From Burkholderiales bacterium (GTDB lineage Bacteria > Pseudomonadota > Gammaproteobacteria > Burkholderiales > SHXO01): a DNA stretch of 64,000 nt. Location: NCBI GenBank assembly GCA_020854105.1, contig JADZGB010000022.1, positions 71,805-135,804 on the forward strand, read 5' to 3'. The notes below the pieces were generated by a model. The model had not been told where the DNA came from. It did no database searches and saw only the letters and a list, made by a program, of their open reading frames with translations. This document shows, one piece after another, positions 9,225 through 18,583 of the stretch (its first letter is position 1; each line of letters opens with the position of its first letter). The position numbers were made by a program, and so were the translations under genes.

Positions 9225-11162
9225 ATGGACCGTGTTCCGTCCGAATACACCATCCAGGAGGCATCGGCCAAGCTGGGTGTGCCGGTGCAGAAGCTGCGGC
9301 GGTGGGATGCGCAGGGCGTGCTGGTGGCGCGGCGTACCGAAGGCGGGCACAGGCGCTATGCGCGCGAGATCATCGACGGTCTGGCCGGATCCGTCCTTCC
9401 CACCTTCCAGGACCGTTACGAGGACGAACTCGCCACCGCGCGCAAGTCGCTGCGCGAGAAGCGCCGCATCATCCAGCTCCTGCTGGAGAGCGAGAGCCGC
9501 TACCGCGATCTGGTCGAGACCTCGCACGACCTGATCTGGACCACCGATGGCGACGGCCGCTTCACCTATCTGAACAACGGCGCGATCGACATCTTCGGCA
9601 CGCCGCCGCGAGAGCTGATGGGCTGCTGCTTCTTCGACTTCGAGGCGAAGCCCTCGCACATCTCCAATCGCCGCTTCCTCTCGGCCTTGCGCCGGCACGG
9701 AGAGGTGAAGAACTACGTCACCCACCTGATCACCGCCGAGGGCCTCGACCGCTGGGTGGGAATCAACGCACGGGTGCAGCACGATGAACACGGCAAGATG
9801 GTCGGCATCCGCGGCACCGCCCGCAACGTCACCGAGCAGCACGAGGCGGCACTGCAGATCGAGTATCTCGCCACGCATGACGCCCTCACCGGTCTGCCCA
9901 ATCGCGTCAGCCTGCAGCGCACCCTCGACGTCGCGCTCAAGTCGGGAGACCTCGGCGCGGTTCTGTTCATCGACATCGATCATTTCAAGTACGTCAACGA
10001 CAATTTCGGCCACCGCGCCGGCGACCAGCTCATCGTGGGCGTGAGCGGCGTGCTGAAGGAGGCGGCCGCCTCGCACCGCGGCCAGGTGTTCCGCCTGGGG
10101 GGCGACGAGTACGCGGTGCACCTGCCCGACTCGCTGCGCCCGCACGCGGCGGAAGTGGCCGAGGAGCTGCTCGGCGCATTGCGCCACTACCGTTTCCAGT
10201 CGAGCACGCAGCAGCGCATGTCGAGCGTCACGGCGTCCATCGGCATCGCGCTCTACCCGTTCCATGGCAACGACGTCACCGGCCTGCTCTCGAGCGCGGA
10301 CATCGCGATGTACCAGGCCAAGGACGGCGGGCGCAACCGCCACGTCATGTTCGATCAGGACGCGCAGAGCCTGCGGCGCACCCACAACCGCGTGCAATGG
10401 GCGAACAAGCTGCGCGAGGTCCTCGACAACGACCGCCTGCTGCTATACTCGCAGCCCGTGGTGCGGCTCAAGGATCTGAAGACGGTCCACTGCGAGATCC
10501 TGGTGCGGCTGCGCGATGACCAGGGCAACGTCGTGCTGCCCAGCCAGTTCATCGAATCGGCAGAGTCGCTCGGCATGGTGCAGGAGATCGACATGCGCGT
10601 GGTCGAGCGGGTGCTCGAGCACCTGCAGTCGCCCGAGCAGCGCGACGTCAAGATACGGTACTTCGTGAACCTGTCGCGTGTGAGTATCTCGGATCCCCAC
10701 TGGGTGCGCCGCTTCCAGTCAATGCTCTCCGGTGCGCCGATCAACCACTCGCAGCTGGTGTTCGAGATCACCGAAACCGCCGCCATGTCCGACGTCGACG
10801 TCACCCAGAACTTCATCCGTGAGCTGAAGGAGATGGGCTGCCGCTTCGCGCTCGACGACTTCGGCGCGGGATTCAGTTCGTTCTATTACCTGAAGCGCTT
10901 CGACGTCGATTACCTCAAGATCGACGGCAGCTTCGTGCGCGATCTCGCAACGGACGAGGGCAATCGCATCTTCGTGCGCGCGCTGTGCGACGTTGCACGG
11001 GGCCTGAACAAGCAGGTGGTGGCGGAGTGGGTGGAGAACCGCCGCACCCTGGAGATCCTGAACGAGATGGGCACGCTGTATGGGCAGGGCTACCTGTTCC
11101 AGCGCCCGGCGCCCCTGTGGGACGATCCGCCGGAGCGGATCACGCTGTCCGCCGGCGAGTAA
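9225..11162 (+). CDS. MerR-HTH / PAS / GGDEF / EAL c-di-GMP signalling protein
   Basis: 645 residues. Order: MerR-type helix-turn-helix (8-50, YTIQEASAKLGVPVQKLRRW), coiled linker (65-90), PAS sensor (91-205), GGDEF (206-375) and EAL (395-645). The cyclase signature is GGDEY (292-296), so possibly active. The phosphodiesterase motif reads EILVR (Glu424) instead of EALVR, but the other catalytic residues are present: Asn482, ITE 515-517, DD 544-545, Lys565, Glu601, Gln621. It lies 60 bases after the RpfF-like gene, so probably one unit. It likely turns a fatty-acid signal into a c-di-GMP change, as RpfR does, with possible DNA binding. Confidence 0.85.
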   Translation: MDRVPSEYTIQEASAKLGVPVQKLRRWDAQGVLVARRTEGGHRRYAREIIDGLAGSVLPTFQDRYEDELATARKSLREKRRIIQLLLESESRYRDLVETSHDLIWTTDGDGRFTYLNNGAIDIFGTPPRELMGCCFFDFEAKPSHISNRRFLSALRRHGEVKNYVTHLITAEGLDRWVGINARVQHDEHGKMVGIRGTARNVTEQHEAALQIEYLATHDALTGLPNRVSLQRTLDVALKSGDLGAVLFIDIDHFKYVNDNFGHRAGDQLIVGVSGVLKEAAASHRGQVFRLGGDEYAVHLPDSLRPHAAEVAEELLGALRHYRFQSSTQQRMSSVTASIGIALYPFHGNDVTGLLSSADIAMYQAKDGGRNRHVMFDQDAQSLRRTHNRVQWANKLREVLDNDRLLLYSQPVVRLKDLKTVHCEILVRLRDDQGNVVLPSQFIESAESLGMVQEIDMRVVERVLEHLQSPEQRDVKIRYFVNLSRVSISDPHWVRRFQSMLSGAPINHSQLVFEITETAAMSDVDVTQNFIRELKEMGCRFALDDFGAGFSSFYYLKRFDVDYLKIDGSFVRDLATDEGNRIFVRALCDVARGLNKQVVAEWVENRRTLEILNEMGTLYGQGYLFQRPAPLWDDPPERITLSAGE

Positions 11163-11166
11163 GCTC

Positions 11167-11206
11167 CCGCCCGCGCGCAATCGTCCGCGCGCAATCGTCC
11201 GCGCGC
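11167..11206. repeat. short tandem repeat CGCGCAATCGTC
   Basis: The word CGCGCAATCGTC occurs twice in tandem, with a third, degraded copy, in the 47-base gap between convergent genes. No terminator hairpin with a T-run is visible. Confidence 0.5.
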
Positions 11207-11209
11207 GAC

Positions 11210-11752
11210 TCAGGCGCGGCGCAGACGGTCCGCCCAGAACACCCCGAGGATGGTCTTCGCCTCGGTGATCTGCCTCCTGAAGATTCCTTCCAGCGCCTCG
11301 TCGATGGGCATGGTGACCGACTCGATGAACTCGTCGTCCTCGCCTGGATGGCCTTCGAACACGAGCTCGCGCGCGAGGAACAGTTCGATGCGCTCGTCCG
11401 AGTAGCCCACACACGGATGCAGGGTCGTGAGGAAGCTCCATTCCCTGGCGAGATAGCCGGTCTCCTCCAGCAGTTCCCGTCGCGCCGTCTGCTCGGGCGG
11501 CTCGTTCTGTTCGATCTTCCCGGCGGGCAGTTCGAGGAAGTGGCGGCGCAGGGGATAGCGGAACTGATGCTCGAGCAGCACCGTGTCGCGGTCCATCAGG
11601 GGAATGATGACGACCGCCCCCTGGTGCTGGATGTACTCGCGCCGCGCCTGTCCGCCATCCGGAAGCCGGACTTCGTCCTCCTTCACCGTCAGCAGACGGC
11701 CGCTGTACGCGGTGCGGCTGGAGAGCGGCTTCTCGCTGAAGTCGGAGGCCAT
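11210..11752 (-). CDS. NUDIX hydrolase, ADP-ribose pyrophosphatase-like
   Basis: 180 residues. The Nudix box is complete: G-KIEQNE-PPEQTARRELLEETGY (near residues 80-102), with the REXXEE glutamates for Mg2+. The flanking sequence (YSGRLLTVKEDEVRLPDG, HQGAVVIIPL, HPCVGYSDE) fits the ADP-ribose pyrophosphatase (NudF) branch, which splits ADP-ribose to AMP and ribose-5-phosphate. It starts 19 bases after nuoN, so it is the last gene of the nuo transcript, a common placement in betaproteobacteria. Confidence 0.9.
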   Translation of the reverse strand: MASDFSEKPLSSRTAYSGRLLTVKEDEVRLPDGGQARREYIQHQGAVVIIPLMDRDTVLLEHQFRYPLRRHFLELPAGKIEQNEPPEQTARRELLEETGYLAREWSFLTTLHPCVGYSDERIELFLARELVFEGHPGEDDEFIESVTMPIDEALEGIFRRQITEAKTILGVFWADRLRRA

Positions 11753-11771
11753 GCGCGCCGGCGCCTGCGCG

Positions 11772-13223
11772 CTAGAGCGAGGCCTTCACCGCCTGCTGGC
11801 ACACCGCCAGCAGCCACCCGGGCGCCATGCCCAGCACCAGCAGCGCCAGCGCGTTGACGGCGATGAGTGCGCGCTGATCACCGGCATTGACGATGGGTGC
11901 GGTGTCGACCGGGTCGTCGAAGTACATCACGCGCACCACGCGCAGGTAATAGAAGGCGCCAACCACGGACAGGAGAACGGCAGCTACGACCACGCCCGTG
12001 TAACCGGCTTCGAACGCCACCTGCAGCACGGCAAGCTTGGCCCAGAAACCGAGCAGCACGGGAATGCCGGCGAGCGAGAACATGACAAGCAGCATGAGGA
12101 AGGCGTACCAGCGGCTGCGCCGGTTCAGCCCGCGGAAATCGTCGATGTTCTCGGCCTCGAAGCCCTCGCGCGAGAGCAGCAGGATCATGCCGAACGAGGC
12201 CAGGGTCATCAGCACGTACACGATCGCGTAGAACACCGCCGCCCCATATCCCTCCGCGCTGCCGGGCAGGATGCCCAGGAGGAAGAAGCCCATGTGCGAG
12301 ATGGTCGAATAGGCGAGCATGCGCTTGAGATTGGTCTGCACGATCGCGGCGACGTTGCCCACGACCATGGACAGCACGGACAGGATGACAAGCATGTCCT
12401 GCCACTCCGCGACCAGCGACGGCGATCCCAGCGCTTCGGCCAGGATGCGAAAGATGAAACCGGTGGTCGCGAGCTTGGGAGCCGAGCCGATCAGCAGCGT
12501 CACCGCGGTGGGTGCGCCGTGATACACGTCGGGCACCCACATGTGGAAGGGAACCGCCCCGAGCTTGAAGCCCAGTCCGGCCACGACGAACACCAGGCCG
12601 AACACCAGGATCGTGCCACGCACCTCGCCCGAGGCGATGCGCTGGGCCATGTCCGGGATCGCGAGCGTTCCCGTCGCGCCGTACAGCATGGACATGCCGT
12701 ACAGCAGCATACCGGAAGCGAGCGCGCCCAGGACGAAGTACTTCATCGCCGCCTCGGTGCTGCGGGGCGACTCGCGCTGCAGCGCGACCATCGAGTACAG
12801 GCTCAGCGACATCAGCTCCAGGCCCAGATACAGCGTGAGCAGATGGTTGGCCGAGATCATGACCATCATGCCCAGGGTGGAGAACAGCGCGAGGGTGAAG
12901 AACTCTCCCCGGAAAAGCTGGCGGCTGCGGCCGTATACGTGCGAATAGACCATCACGCCGGCCACACCGATGTAGACCCACACCTTGAGAAGGTCGGACA
13001 GCGGGTCGTCGACGAACAAGCCGTTGAAGGCGAACTCCACCCGGTCGCTGGCGGTTCCCAGCGTGATCCCCGCGCAGGCGGCGAGCGTCAGCAGGCTCAG
13101 AAGGTAAGTGTAGGCGCGGTTCCTGTCGGAGATGAACAGGTCGAGCAGCAGGATGGCCGACACGGCACAGAGCAGGAAGACCTCCGGCAGCGCCGGCAGC
13201 AGGTTCAGCGATTCGAGGGTCAT
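11772..13223 (-). CDS. nuoN: NADH-quinone oxidoreductase subunit N
   Basis: 483 residues with about 14 transmembrane helices. It is one of three antiporter-like subunits of the complex I membrane arm and helps pump protons. The conserved helix with Lys in GLGFKLGAVPFHMWVPDVYHG (near residue 225-245) carries channel residues. The gene follows nuoM with 13 bases between them. Confidence 0.97.
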   Translation of the reverse strand: MTLESLNLLPALPEVFLLCAVSAILLLDLFISDRNRAYTYLLSLLTLAACAGITLGTASDRVEFAFNGLFVDDPLSDLLKVWVYIGVAGVMVYSHVYGRSRQLFRGEFFTLALFSTLGMMVMISANHLLTLYLGLELMSLSLYSMVALQRESPRSTEAAMKYFVLGALASGMLLYGMSMLYGATGTLAIPDMAQRIASGEVRGTILVFGLVFVVAGLGFKLGAVPFHMWVPDVYHGAPTAVTLLIGSAPKLATTGFIFRILAEALGSPSLVAEWQDMLVILSVLSMVVGNVAAIVQTNLKRMLAYSTISHMGFFLLGILPGSAEGYGAAVFYAIVYVLMTLASFGMILLLSREGFEAENIDDFRGLNRRSRWYAFLMLLVMFSLAGIPVLLGFWAKLAVLQVAFEAGYTGVVVAAVLLSVVGAFYYLRVVRVMYFDDPVDTAPIVNAGDQRALIAVNALALLVLGMAPGWLLAVCQQAVKASL

Positions 13224-13236
13224 GTCGCCCGCCAGA

Positions 13237-14721
13237 TCAGGGTAGCTTGGTGCGCGCTGCCAGCGACAGCAGGTCCGCGACCGAATTGTCGAGCACCGCG
13301 CCCAGGGGCTGCGGCCAGATGCCCATGCCGAGCACCGCTGCTGCCAGCAGGGCGAGAATCAGCGCCTCGCGTGCGCTGATCTCCTTCAGTGCGGCGACGT
13401 GCTGGCTGGCGATCGGCCCGAAGATCACGCGCTTGTACATCCACAGCATGTAGGCAGCGCTCAGGATCAGCGTGAGCGCGGCCAGGAAGGCGTACCAGAA
13501 ATTCACGTTCATCGCGCCCAGAATCACCAGGAACTCGCCGACGAATCCGCTGGTACCCGGCAGGCCCGCGTTGGCCATCGCGAAGAGCATGAAGAACGCG
13601 GCGAACACCGGCATCGAGTTGACCACGCCGCCGTAGTCGGCGATCTGGCGCGAGTGCATGCGCTCGTAGAGCACACCCACGCACAGGAACAGCGCACCGG
13701 ACACGAAGCCGTGCGACACCATCTGCAGCACCGCGCCCTGCATGCCGAGTTCGTCGAACAGGAAGATGCCGAGCGTGACGAAGCCCATGTGCGAGATCGA
13801 CGAATAGGCGATCAGCTTCTTCATGTCGTTCTGCACCAGGGCAACCAGCCCGATGTAGACCACGGCAATGAGCGACAGCGTGATCACCAGGCCGGCCAGT
13901 GCGTGGCTGGCGTCGGGGACGATCGGCAGGGACAGGCGCAGGAAGCCGTATCCGCCCAGCTTCAGCATGATTGCCGCCAGCACCACCGAGCCTCCCGTGG
14001 GTGCCTCCACGTGCGCGTCCGGCAGCCAGGTGTGCACCGGCCACATCGGCACCTTCACCGCGAAGGCGATCATGAAGGCGAGGAAGACGAGAATCTGCGG
14101 CGCGAGGCCGATCTCGAGCTCGTACCACGCCGGCAGGGAGAAGCTGCCGCTGACGTTGTACAGGTAGATGAGCGCGACCAGGGTGAGCAGCGAGCCCATC
14201 AGGGTGTACAGGAAGAACTTCATGGCCGCGTACACGCGGTTGGACCCGCCCCACACGCCGATGATGATGAACATCGGGATCAGCGTGGCCTCGAAGAACA
14301 CGTAGAACAGGGCCGCGTCCAGTGCGCAGAACACGCCGTTCATCACTCCCCCGAGGACGAGGAAGGCCGCCATGTACTGGGACACGCGGGATTCGATCAC
14401 GCGCCAGCCGGCAAGCACCACCAGCACCGTGGTGAAGGCGTTGAGCACGATCAGAAGCAGCGAGATGCCGTCGATGCCCAGGTGGTAGTCGATGTTGAAG
14501 GCCGGGATCCAGGACGACCTCTCCTGGAACTGGAAGCCATGGGCGGAGGGATCGAACTGTGCGAACAGCGGCAGCGTGACCAGGAAGCCGAGCAGCGCTC
14601 CAATGAGGGCGAGCCAGCGCGCCGCGCCGGCATTGCGGTCGGATCCGGTCGCCATCACCACGATCCCGGCGACGATGGGAAGCCAGATGACGAGGCTCAG
14701 CAATGGCAGTCCGAAAAGCAT
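13237..14721 (-). CDS. nuoM: NADH-quinone oxidoreductase subunit M
   Basis: 494 residues, about 14 transmembrane helices, antiporter-like subunit of complex I. The conserved FEATLIPMFIIIGVWGG (channel Glu) near residue 144 and VPMWPVHTWLPDAHVEAP near 225 identify it. It lies 24 bases after nuoL and just before nuoN. Confidence 0.97.
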   Translation of the reverse strand: MLFGLPLLSLVIWLPIVAGIVVMATGSDRNAGAARWLALIGALLGFLVTLPLFAQFDPSAHGFQFQERSSWIPAFNIDYHLGIDGISLLLIVLNAFTTVLVVLAGWRVIESRVSQYMAAFLVLGGVMNGVFCALDAALFYVFFEATLIPMFIIIGVWGGSNRVYAAMKFFLYTLMGSLLTLVALIYLYNVSGSFSLPAWYELEIGLAPQILVFLAFMIAFAVKVPMWPVHTWLPDAHVEAPTGGSVVLAAIMLKLGGYGFLRLSLPIVPDASHALAGLVITLSLIAVVYIGLVALVQNDMKKLIAYSSISHMGFVTLGIFLFDELGMQGAVLQMVSHGFVSGALFLCVGVLYERMHSRQIADYGGVVNSMPVFAAFFMLFAMANAGLPGTSGFVGEFLVILGAMNVNFWYAFLAALTLILSAAYMLWMYKRVIFGPIASQHVAALKEISAREALILALLAAAVLGMGIWPQPLGAVLDNSVADLLSLAARTKLP

Positions 14722-14745
14722 CTGTTCTCGTTCTTCAGTGTCGGG

Positions 14746-16851
14746 TCAGGCGCGGGCGAACCACAGCGTCAGCAGGACGAACAGGCCGATGATCATCATG
14801 AAGGCGTAGTGGTAGACGTAGCCCGACTGGAAATGGCGCATCACGCCGGAGAAGAATCCCACCAGACGCGCTGCACCGTTCACGAAGAAGCCGTCGATCA
14901 CGGCCACATCGCCGGCCTTCCACAGCAGCGTGCCCAGGCGCCGCGCGCCGCCCGCGAACACGCTCTGATTGATGTCGTCCAGGTAGTACTTGTTCGCCAG
15001 CAGCCGATAGATGCCGCCCAGGCCGGACGCGATGCTGCCTGGCAGATCGGGGCGCCTGATGTACAGATACCAGGCAACGACGAATCCGGCGAGTGCGAGC
15101 CAGAACGGCGGCGCCTGCAGTCCGTGCAGCACGAACGCGGCCGGACCGTGGAAGTCATCGGCGAGCTTCGTCAGGGGGCTGGTCTCGCCGGAGGCGATGA
15201 CGCCCGTGAACAGGTCGCCAAACAGGAACGGCTCGATGTAGGCCCAGCCCGCGTAGATCGAGGGAATGGCCAGCAGGATGAGAGGCACGGTCACGACCCA
15301 GGGCGACTCGCGCGGCGGACCGGCATGGCCGTGCGCATCGCCGTGCCCGGCGTGCACGTCGTGGCCGCGTGCGTCTTGGCCAGGCATGTCGTGTCCGGGT
15401 GCGCCGTGGGTGTCCAGGGCTTGGGTGTCCGGGGCCTGGGTGTCCAGGGCGTGGGCGTGCGATGCATGGCCGTGATGATCATCCGCGGACTCGCGGAAGC
15501 GCTCCGGTCCGTGAAAGGTCATGAACAGCATGCGGAAGGTGTACAGCGAGGTGATGAACACGCCCGACAGCACGGCGATGTATGCGACGCCGTGGCCGGG
15601 CGTGCTCGACAGGTGCACCGCCTCGATTATCGCGTCCTTCGAGAAGAAACCCGCGAACGGCGGGATGCCTGCCAGCGCGAGAGAGCCGATCACTGCCGTC
15701 AGGTAGGTGATGGGCATGTACTTGCGCAGGCCGCCCATGCGCCGCATGTCCTGTTCGTGGTGCAGGGCAATGATCACCGAGCCGGCGCCGAGGAACAGCA
15801 GCGCCTTGAAGAAGGCGTGCGTGACGAGGTGGAACATCCCGGCGGCGTAGGCGCCGGCGCCCAGCGCCACCGTCATGTAGCCGAGCTGGGACAGGGTGGA
15901 ATAGGCGACCACGCGCTTGATGTCGTTCATGACCAGGCCGAGCAGGCCCATGAAGAACGCCGTGATCGTCCCGACCGCGAGCACCACTGCCAGTGCCGTG
16001 ACGGACAGTTCGAACAGCGGCGACATGCGCGAGACCATGAAGATGCCGGCCGTCACCATCGTGGCGGCATGGATCAGGGCCGAGATCGGCGTCGGCCCCT
16101 CCATCGAGTCGGGCAGCCACACGTGCAGCGGGAACTGCGCCGACTTGCCCATGGCGCCGACGAACAGCAGGATGCAGATCACGGTGATCAGCGACCAGGT
16201 CAGTCCGGGGATCAGTTCCACCGTCTCGGACGCCGCCGCAGGCGCTCCCTGGAACACCGTCGCATAGTCGAGGCTGCCGAAATGCATCACGACCAGCGCG
16301 ATCCCGAGGAGGAAGCCGAAGTCGCCGATCCGGTTCACCAGGAATGCCTTGAGGTTGGCGAAGATCGCCGTGGGCCGCGTGTACCAGAAGCCGATGAGCA
16401 GGTAGGAGACCAGGCCCACTGCCTCCCAGCCGAAGAACAGCTGGAGGAAGTTGTTGGACATCACCAGCATCAGCATCGCGAAGGTAAACAGCGAGATGTA
16501 GCTGAAGAAGCGCTGGTAGCCCGGATCGTCGTGCATGTAGCCGATGGTGTAGACGTGCACCATCAAGGACACGAAGGTCACCACCACCATCATCACGGCG
16601 GACAGCGAATCGATCAGGAAGCCGATCTGCATCGGCACGCCGCCGACGCTCATCCAGGTGTAGAGCGTCCCGTTGAAGGTGTTGCCCTCGAGCACGTCGG
16701 CCAGCACCATGGCCGAGCAGGCGAGCGAGACGGCTACCCCGAGGATGGTGAGCGTGTGCGTCAGCGTGCGTCCGATCACCCGCCCGAGCAGGCCGGCAAC
16801 GAGTGCACCGACCAGCGGCGCGAAGGGAACGACGAGGTACAGCGTCTTCAT
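14746..16851 (-). CDS. nuoL: NADH-quinone oxidoreductase subunit L with His-rich loop insert
   Basis: 701 residues, long for NuoL. It is the distal proton-pumping subunit of complex I, with the long lateral helix at the C-terminus. [15 protein letters not shown] and [21 protein letters not shown] mark the channel half-domains. Residues about 457-515 form an extended hydrophilic loop with 12 histidines and three DTQA/DTH repeats, encoded by a 15-base tandem repeat; most relatives have a shorter His-rich loop here. It overlaps nuoK by four bases. Confidence 0.97.
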   Translation of the reverse strand: MKTLYLVVPFAPLVGALVAGLLGRVIGRTLTHTLTILGVAVSLACSAMVLADVLEGNTFNGTLYTWMSVGGVPMQIGFLIDSLSAVMMVVVTFVSLMVHVYTIGYMHDDPGYQRFFSYISLFTFAMLMLVMSNNFLQLFFGWEAVGLVSYLLIGFWYTRPTAIFANLKAFLVNRIGDFGFLLGIALVVMHFGSLDYATVFQGAPAAASETVELIPGLTWSLITVICILLFVGAMGKSAQFPLHVWLPDSMEGPTPISALIHAATMVTAGIFMVSRMSPLFELSVTALAVVLAVGTITAFFMGLLGLVMNDIKRVVAYSTLSQLGYMTVALGAGAYAAGMFHLVTHAFFKALLFLGAGSVIIALHHEQDMRRMGGLRKYMPITYLTAVIGSLALAGIPPFAGFFSKDAIIEAVHLSSTPGHGVAYIAVLSGVFITSLYTFRMLFMTFHGPERFRESADDHHGHASHAHALDTQAPDTQALDTHGAPGHDMPGQDARGHDVHAGHGDAHGHAGPPRESPWVVTVPLILLAIPSIYAGWAYIEPFLFGDLFTGVIASGETSPLTKLADDFHGPAAFVLHGLQAPPFWLALAGFVVAWYLYIRRPDLPGSIASGLGGIYRLLANKYYLDDINQSVFAGGARRLGTLLWKAGDVAVIDGFFVNGAARLVGFFSGVMRHFQSGYVYHYAFMMIIGLFVLLTLWFARA
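15410..15454. repeat. 15-bp tandem repeat (3 copies) inside nuoL
   Basis: Three copies of a GTGTCCAGGGCTTGG-like unit at 15410, 15425 and 15440, differing by one to two bases. Being a multiple of three they keep the frame and encode repeated Asp-Thr-Gln-Ala-(Pro/Leu) units in the NuoL loop. Confidence 0.8.
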
Positions 16852-17153
16852 CCCTTCAGACTCCCCAGATCATCCACGTTGATCGTGTGCAGGCTGCGGA
16901 ACAGGCACACCAGGATGGCCAGGCCGATGGCCGATTCGGCCGCGGCGACGGTCAGGATGAAGAACACGAAGACCTGTCCCGAGATGTCCTGCAGATAGTG
17001 CGAGAAGGCCACGAAGTTCATGTTGACGGCGAGCAGGTTCAACTCGATGGCCATGAGCAGGATGATCACGTTCTTGCGGTTGAGGAAGATTCCGACCACG
17101 CTGATGGCGAACAGCAGCGCACCGAGGACCAGGTAGTGCGAGAGGGTGATCAT
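16848..17153 (-). CDS. nuoK: NADH-quinone oxidoreductase subunit K
   Basis: 101 residues, three transmembrane helices, the usual size. The second helix segment [21 protein letters not shown] contains the Glu needed for proton transfer. Its stop overlaps the nuoL start by four bases, giving translational coupling. Unlike in most operons, 137 bases separate it from nuoJ. Confidence 0.97.
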   Translation of the reverse strand: MITLSHYLVLGALLFAISVVGIFLNRKNVIILLMAIELNLLAVNMNFVAFSHYLQDISGQVFVFFILTVAAAESAIGLAILVCLFRSLHTINVDDLGSLKG

Positions 17154-17290
17154 GCGATCGCTCGCGACCCGTGATCCGTCGAACGCAGCTCGTGCCCGAC
17201 GGTATCCGAAATGCTGTTCAGCCTTGCGCTGCTCATCGTGCCATCCAATCCGTTCGAATCACCAGATCACCAGTGCCCATCGCTCGCCAG
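17154..17290 (-). other. unusual spacer between nuoJ and nuoK
   Basis: nuoJ and nuoK normally touch or overlap. Here 137 bases separate them. On the minus strand the spacer holds short direct repeats (CGTGACTCGTGACTGG; CTGGTGATCTGGTGATTCG) and no supported gene. The TGGTGATC/GTGACTCGTGA words look like remnants of a dispersed repeat. Confidence 0.5.
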
Positions 17291-17905
17291 TCACGAGTCA
17301 CGAGATACGGTCTTTTCCGCCGGCATCGAGACGATGCGGATACGGTCCTGCTTGCGCACCGCGACCTGGCGCGCGGGATCCTGGAACTTCGAGTCCTTGC
17401 GCCGGCGCAGGGTGAGGGCGATGGCGGCGACGATCGCCACCAGCAGAACCACGGCGGCCAGCTCGAAGGCGTACACGTACTGCGTGTACAGCACCGCGCC
17501 GATCTCCCTGGTGTTGCTGTAGTCCGCCGGCTTCGGCGACGGAGCCGGCATGGTGAGCAGCCCGAACTTGCGGCCCACGAGCACGACGGCCATCTCCGCC
17601 ACCATCATGCCGGCGATCGCGAGTCCGGGCGCGAGGTAGTCCCAGTAGCCTTCCCGCAGCCGGTCGATGTTGACGTCCAGCATCATCACCACGAACAGGA
17701 ACAGCACCATCACCGCGCCGATGTAGACCAGTACCATGGCGATGGCGAGGAACTCGGCCTCGAGCAGCATCCACAAGCCGGAGGCCGTCGCGAATGCCAG
17801 GACCAGGAACAGCGTGGCGTGCACCGGGTTGCGTGCGGTGACGACGCGCACCGCCGCGAACAGCAGGATCGCGGCGAAGACGTAGAAGACGACGGTCTGG
17901 AACAT
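17291..17905 (-). CDS. nuoJ: NADH-quinone oxidoreductase subunit J
   Basis: 204 residues from the ATG at 17905 (MFQTVVFYVFAA); the in-frame extension to 18007 runs into the palindromic repeat and was rejected. Five transmembrane helices are visible, with the conserved VYIGAVMVLFLFVVMMLDV (near residue 60). It belongs to the membrane arm near the quinone chamber. The C-terminal 30 residues are basic and hydrophilic. Confidence 0.95.
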   Translation of the reverse strand: MFQTVVFYVFAAILLFAAVRVVTARNPVHATLFLVLAFATASGLWMLLEAEFLAIAMVLVYIGAVMVLFLFVVMMLDVNIDRLREGYWDYLAPGLAIAGMMVAEMAVVLVGRKFGLLTMPAPSPKPADYSNTREIGAVLYTQYVYAFELAAVVLLVAIVAAIALTLRRRKDSKFQDPARQVAVRKQDRIRIVSMPAEKTVSRDS

Positions 17906-17945
17906 CAGGGCATCACCACGCAGGCGCGACGAGCGAAAGTCCTCA

Positions 17946-18068
17946 TCACGAAGGCACGAAGACACGAAGCAGGCGAATCGTGATAGCCGGCAGCTCGTTC
18001 TCCCCATGCCTGCCCGGCCCGGGTACGACCCTCGAATCCGGCTCTTTCGTGTCTTCGTGCCTTCGTGG
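17946..18068. repeat. CACGAAGG palindromic element, copy 1 (nuoI-nuoJ gap)
   Basis: A perfect 22-bp inverted repeat: CACGAAGGCACGAAGACACG.. at 17947-17968 pairs with 18046-18067, enclosing about 77 bases. The arms are themselves built from 8-base CACGAAGG/CACGAAGA units. Two related copies lie in the same operon (23808-23909, 25337-25464). It would fold into a long hairpin in the nuo mRNA. Confidence 0.85.
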
Positions 18069-18091
18069 TTGTCATGGGTTTTCGTTGACTC

Positions 18092-18583
18092 TTAGCGATA
18101 GCGCGCGTCTTCCGCGCGGTCCTTCGCGATCTGCGTCTCGTAGCGGTCGCCGATCGCCAGCAGCATCTCCTTGGTGTAGAGAAGGTCGCCGCGCTTCTCG
18201 CCGTGGTACTCGAGGATGCGCGTCTCGACGATGGAGTCCACCGGGCAGGACTCTTCGCAGAATCCGCAGAAGATGCACTTGGTGAGGTCGATGTCGTAGC
18301 GGGTGGTGCGGCGCGTATTGTCCGCCCGCTGCTCGGACTCGATGGTGATGGCCAGCGCCGGACACACCGCCTCGCACAGCTTGCACGCGATGCAGCGCTC
18401 TTCGCCGTTGGGATAGCGGCGCAGGGCATGAAGCCCCCGGAAGCGCGCTGACTGCGGCGTCTTCTCCTCGGGGAATTGCACGGTGATCTTGCGCGCGAAG
18501 AAGTGCCGGCCGGTCAGCATCATGCCGCGGACCAGCTCGAGCAGAAGGAAGGGGCCGAACAACTCCCGGATGCGGGAAATCAT
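18092..18583 (-). CDS. nuoI: NADH-quinone oxidoreductase subunit I
   Basis: 163 residues from the ATG at 18583, which overlaps the nuoH stop by four bases. Two 4Fe-4S motifs, [12 protein letters not shown] and [12 protein letters not shown], carry clusters N6a and N6b that pass electrons from the NuoG arm to NuoB. The N-terminal amphipathic segment sits on the membrane. Length and motifs are normal. Confidence 0.97.
   Translation of the reverse strand: MISRIRELFGPFLLLELVRGMMLTGRHFFARKITVQFPEEKTPQSARFRGLHALRRYPNGEERCIACKLCEAVCPALAITIESEQRADNTRRTTRYDIDLTKCIFCGFCEESCPVDSIVETRILEYHGEKRGDLLYTKEMLLAIGDRYETQIAKDRAEDARYR

Noticed and set aside
13399..16998. 1199-residue frame antisense to nuoM-nuoL
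   Set aside because: Crosses several real genes and resembles no family; typical reverse-strand artefact.
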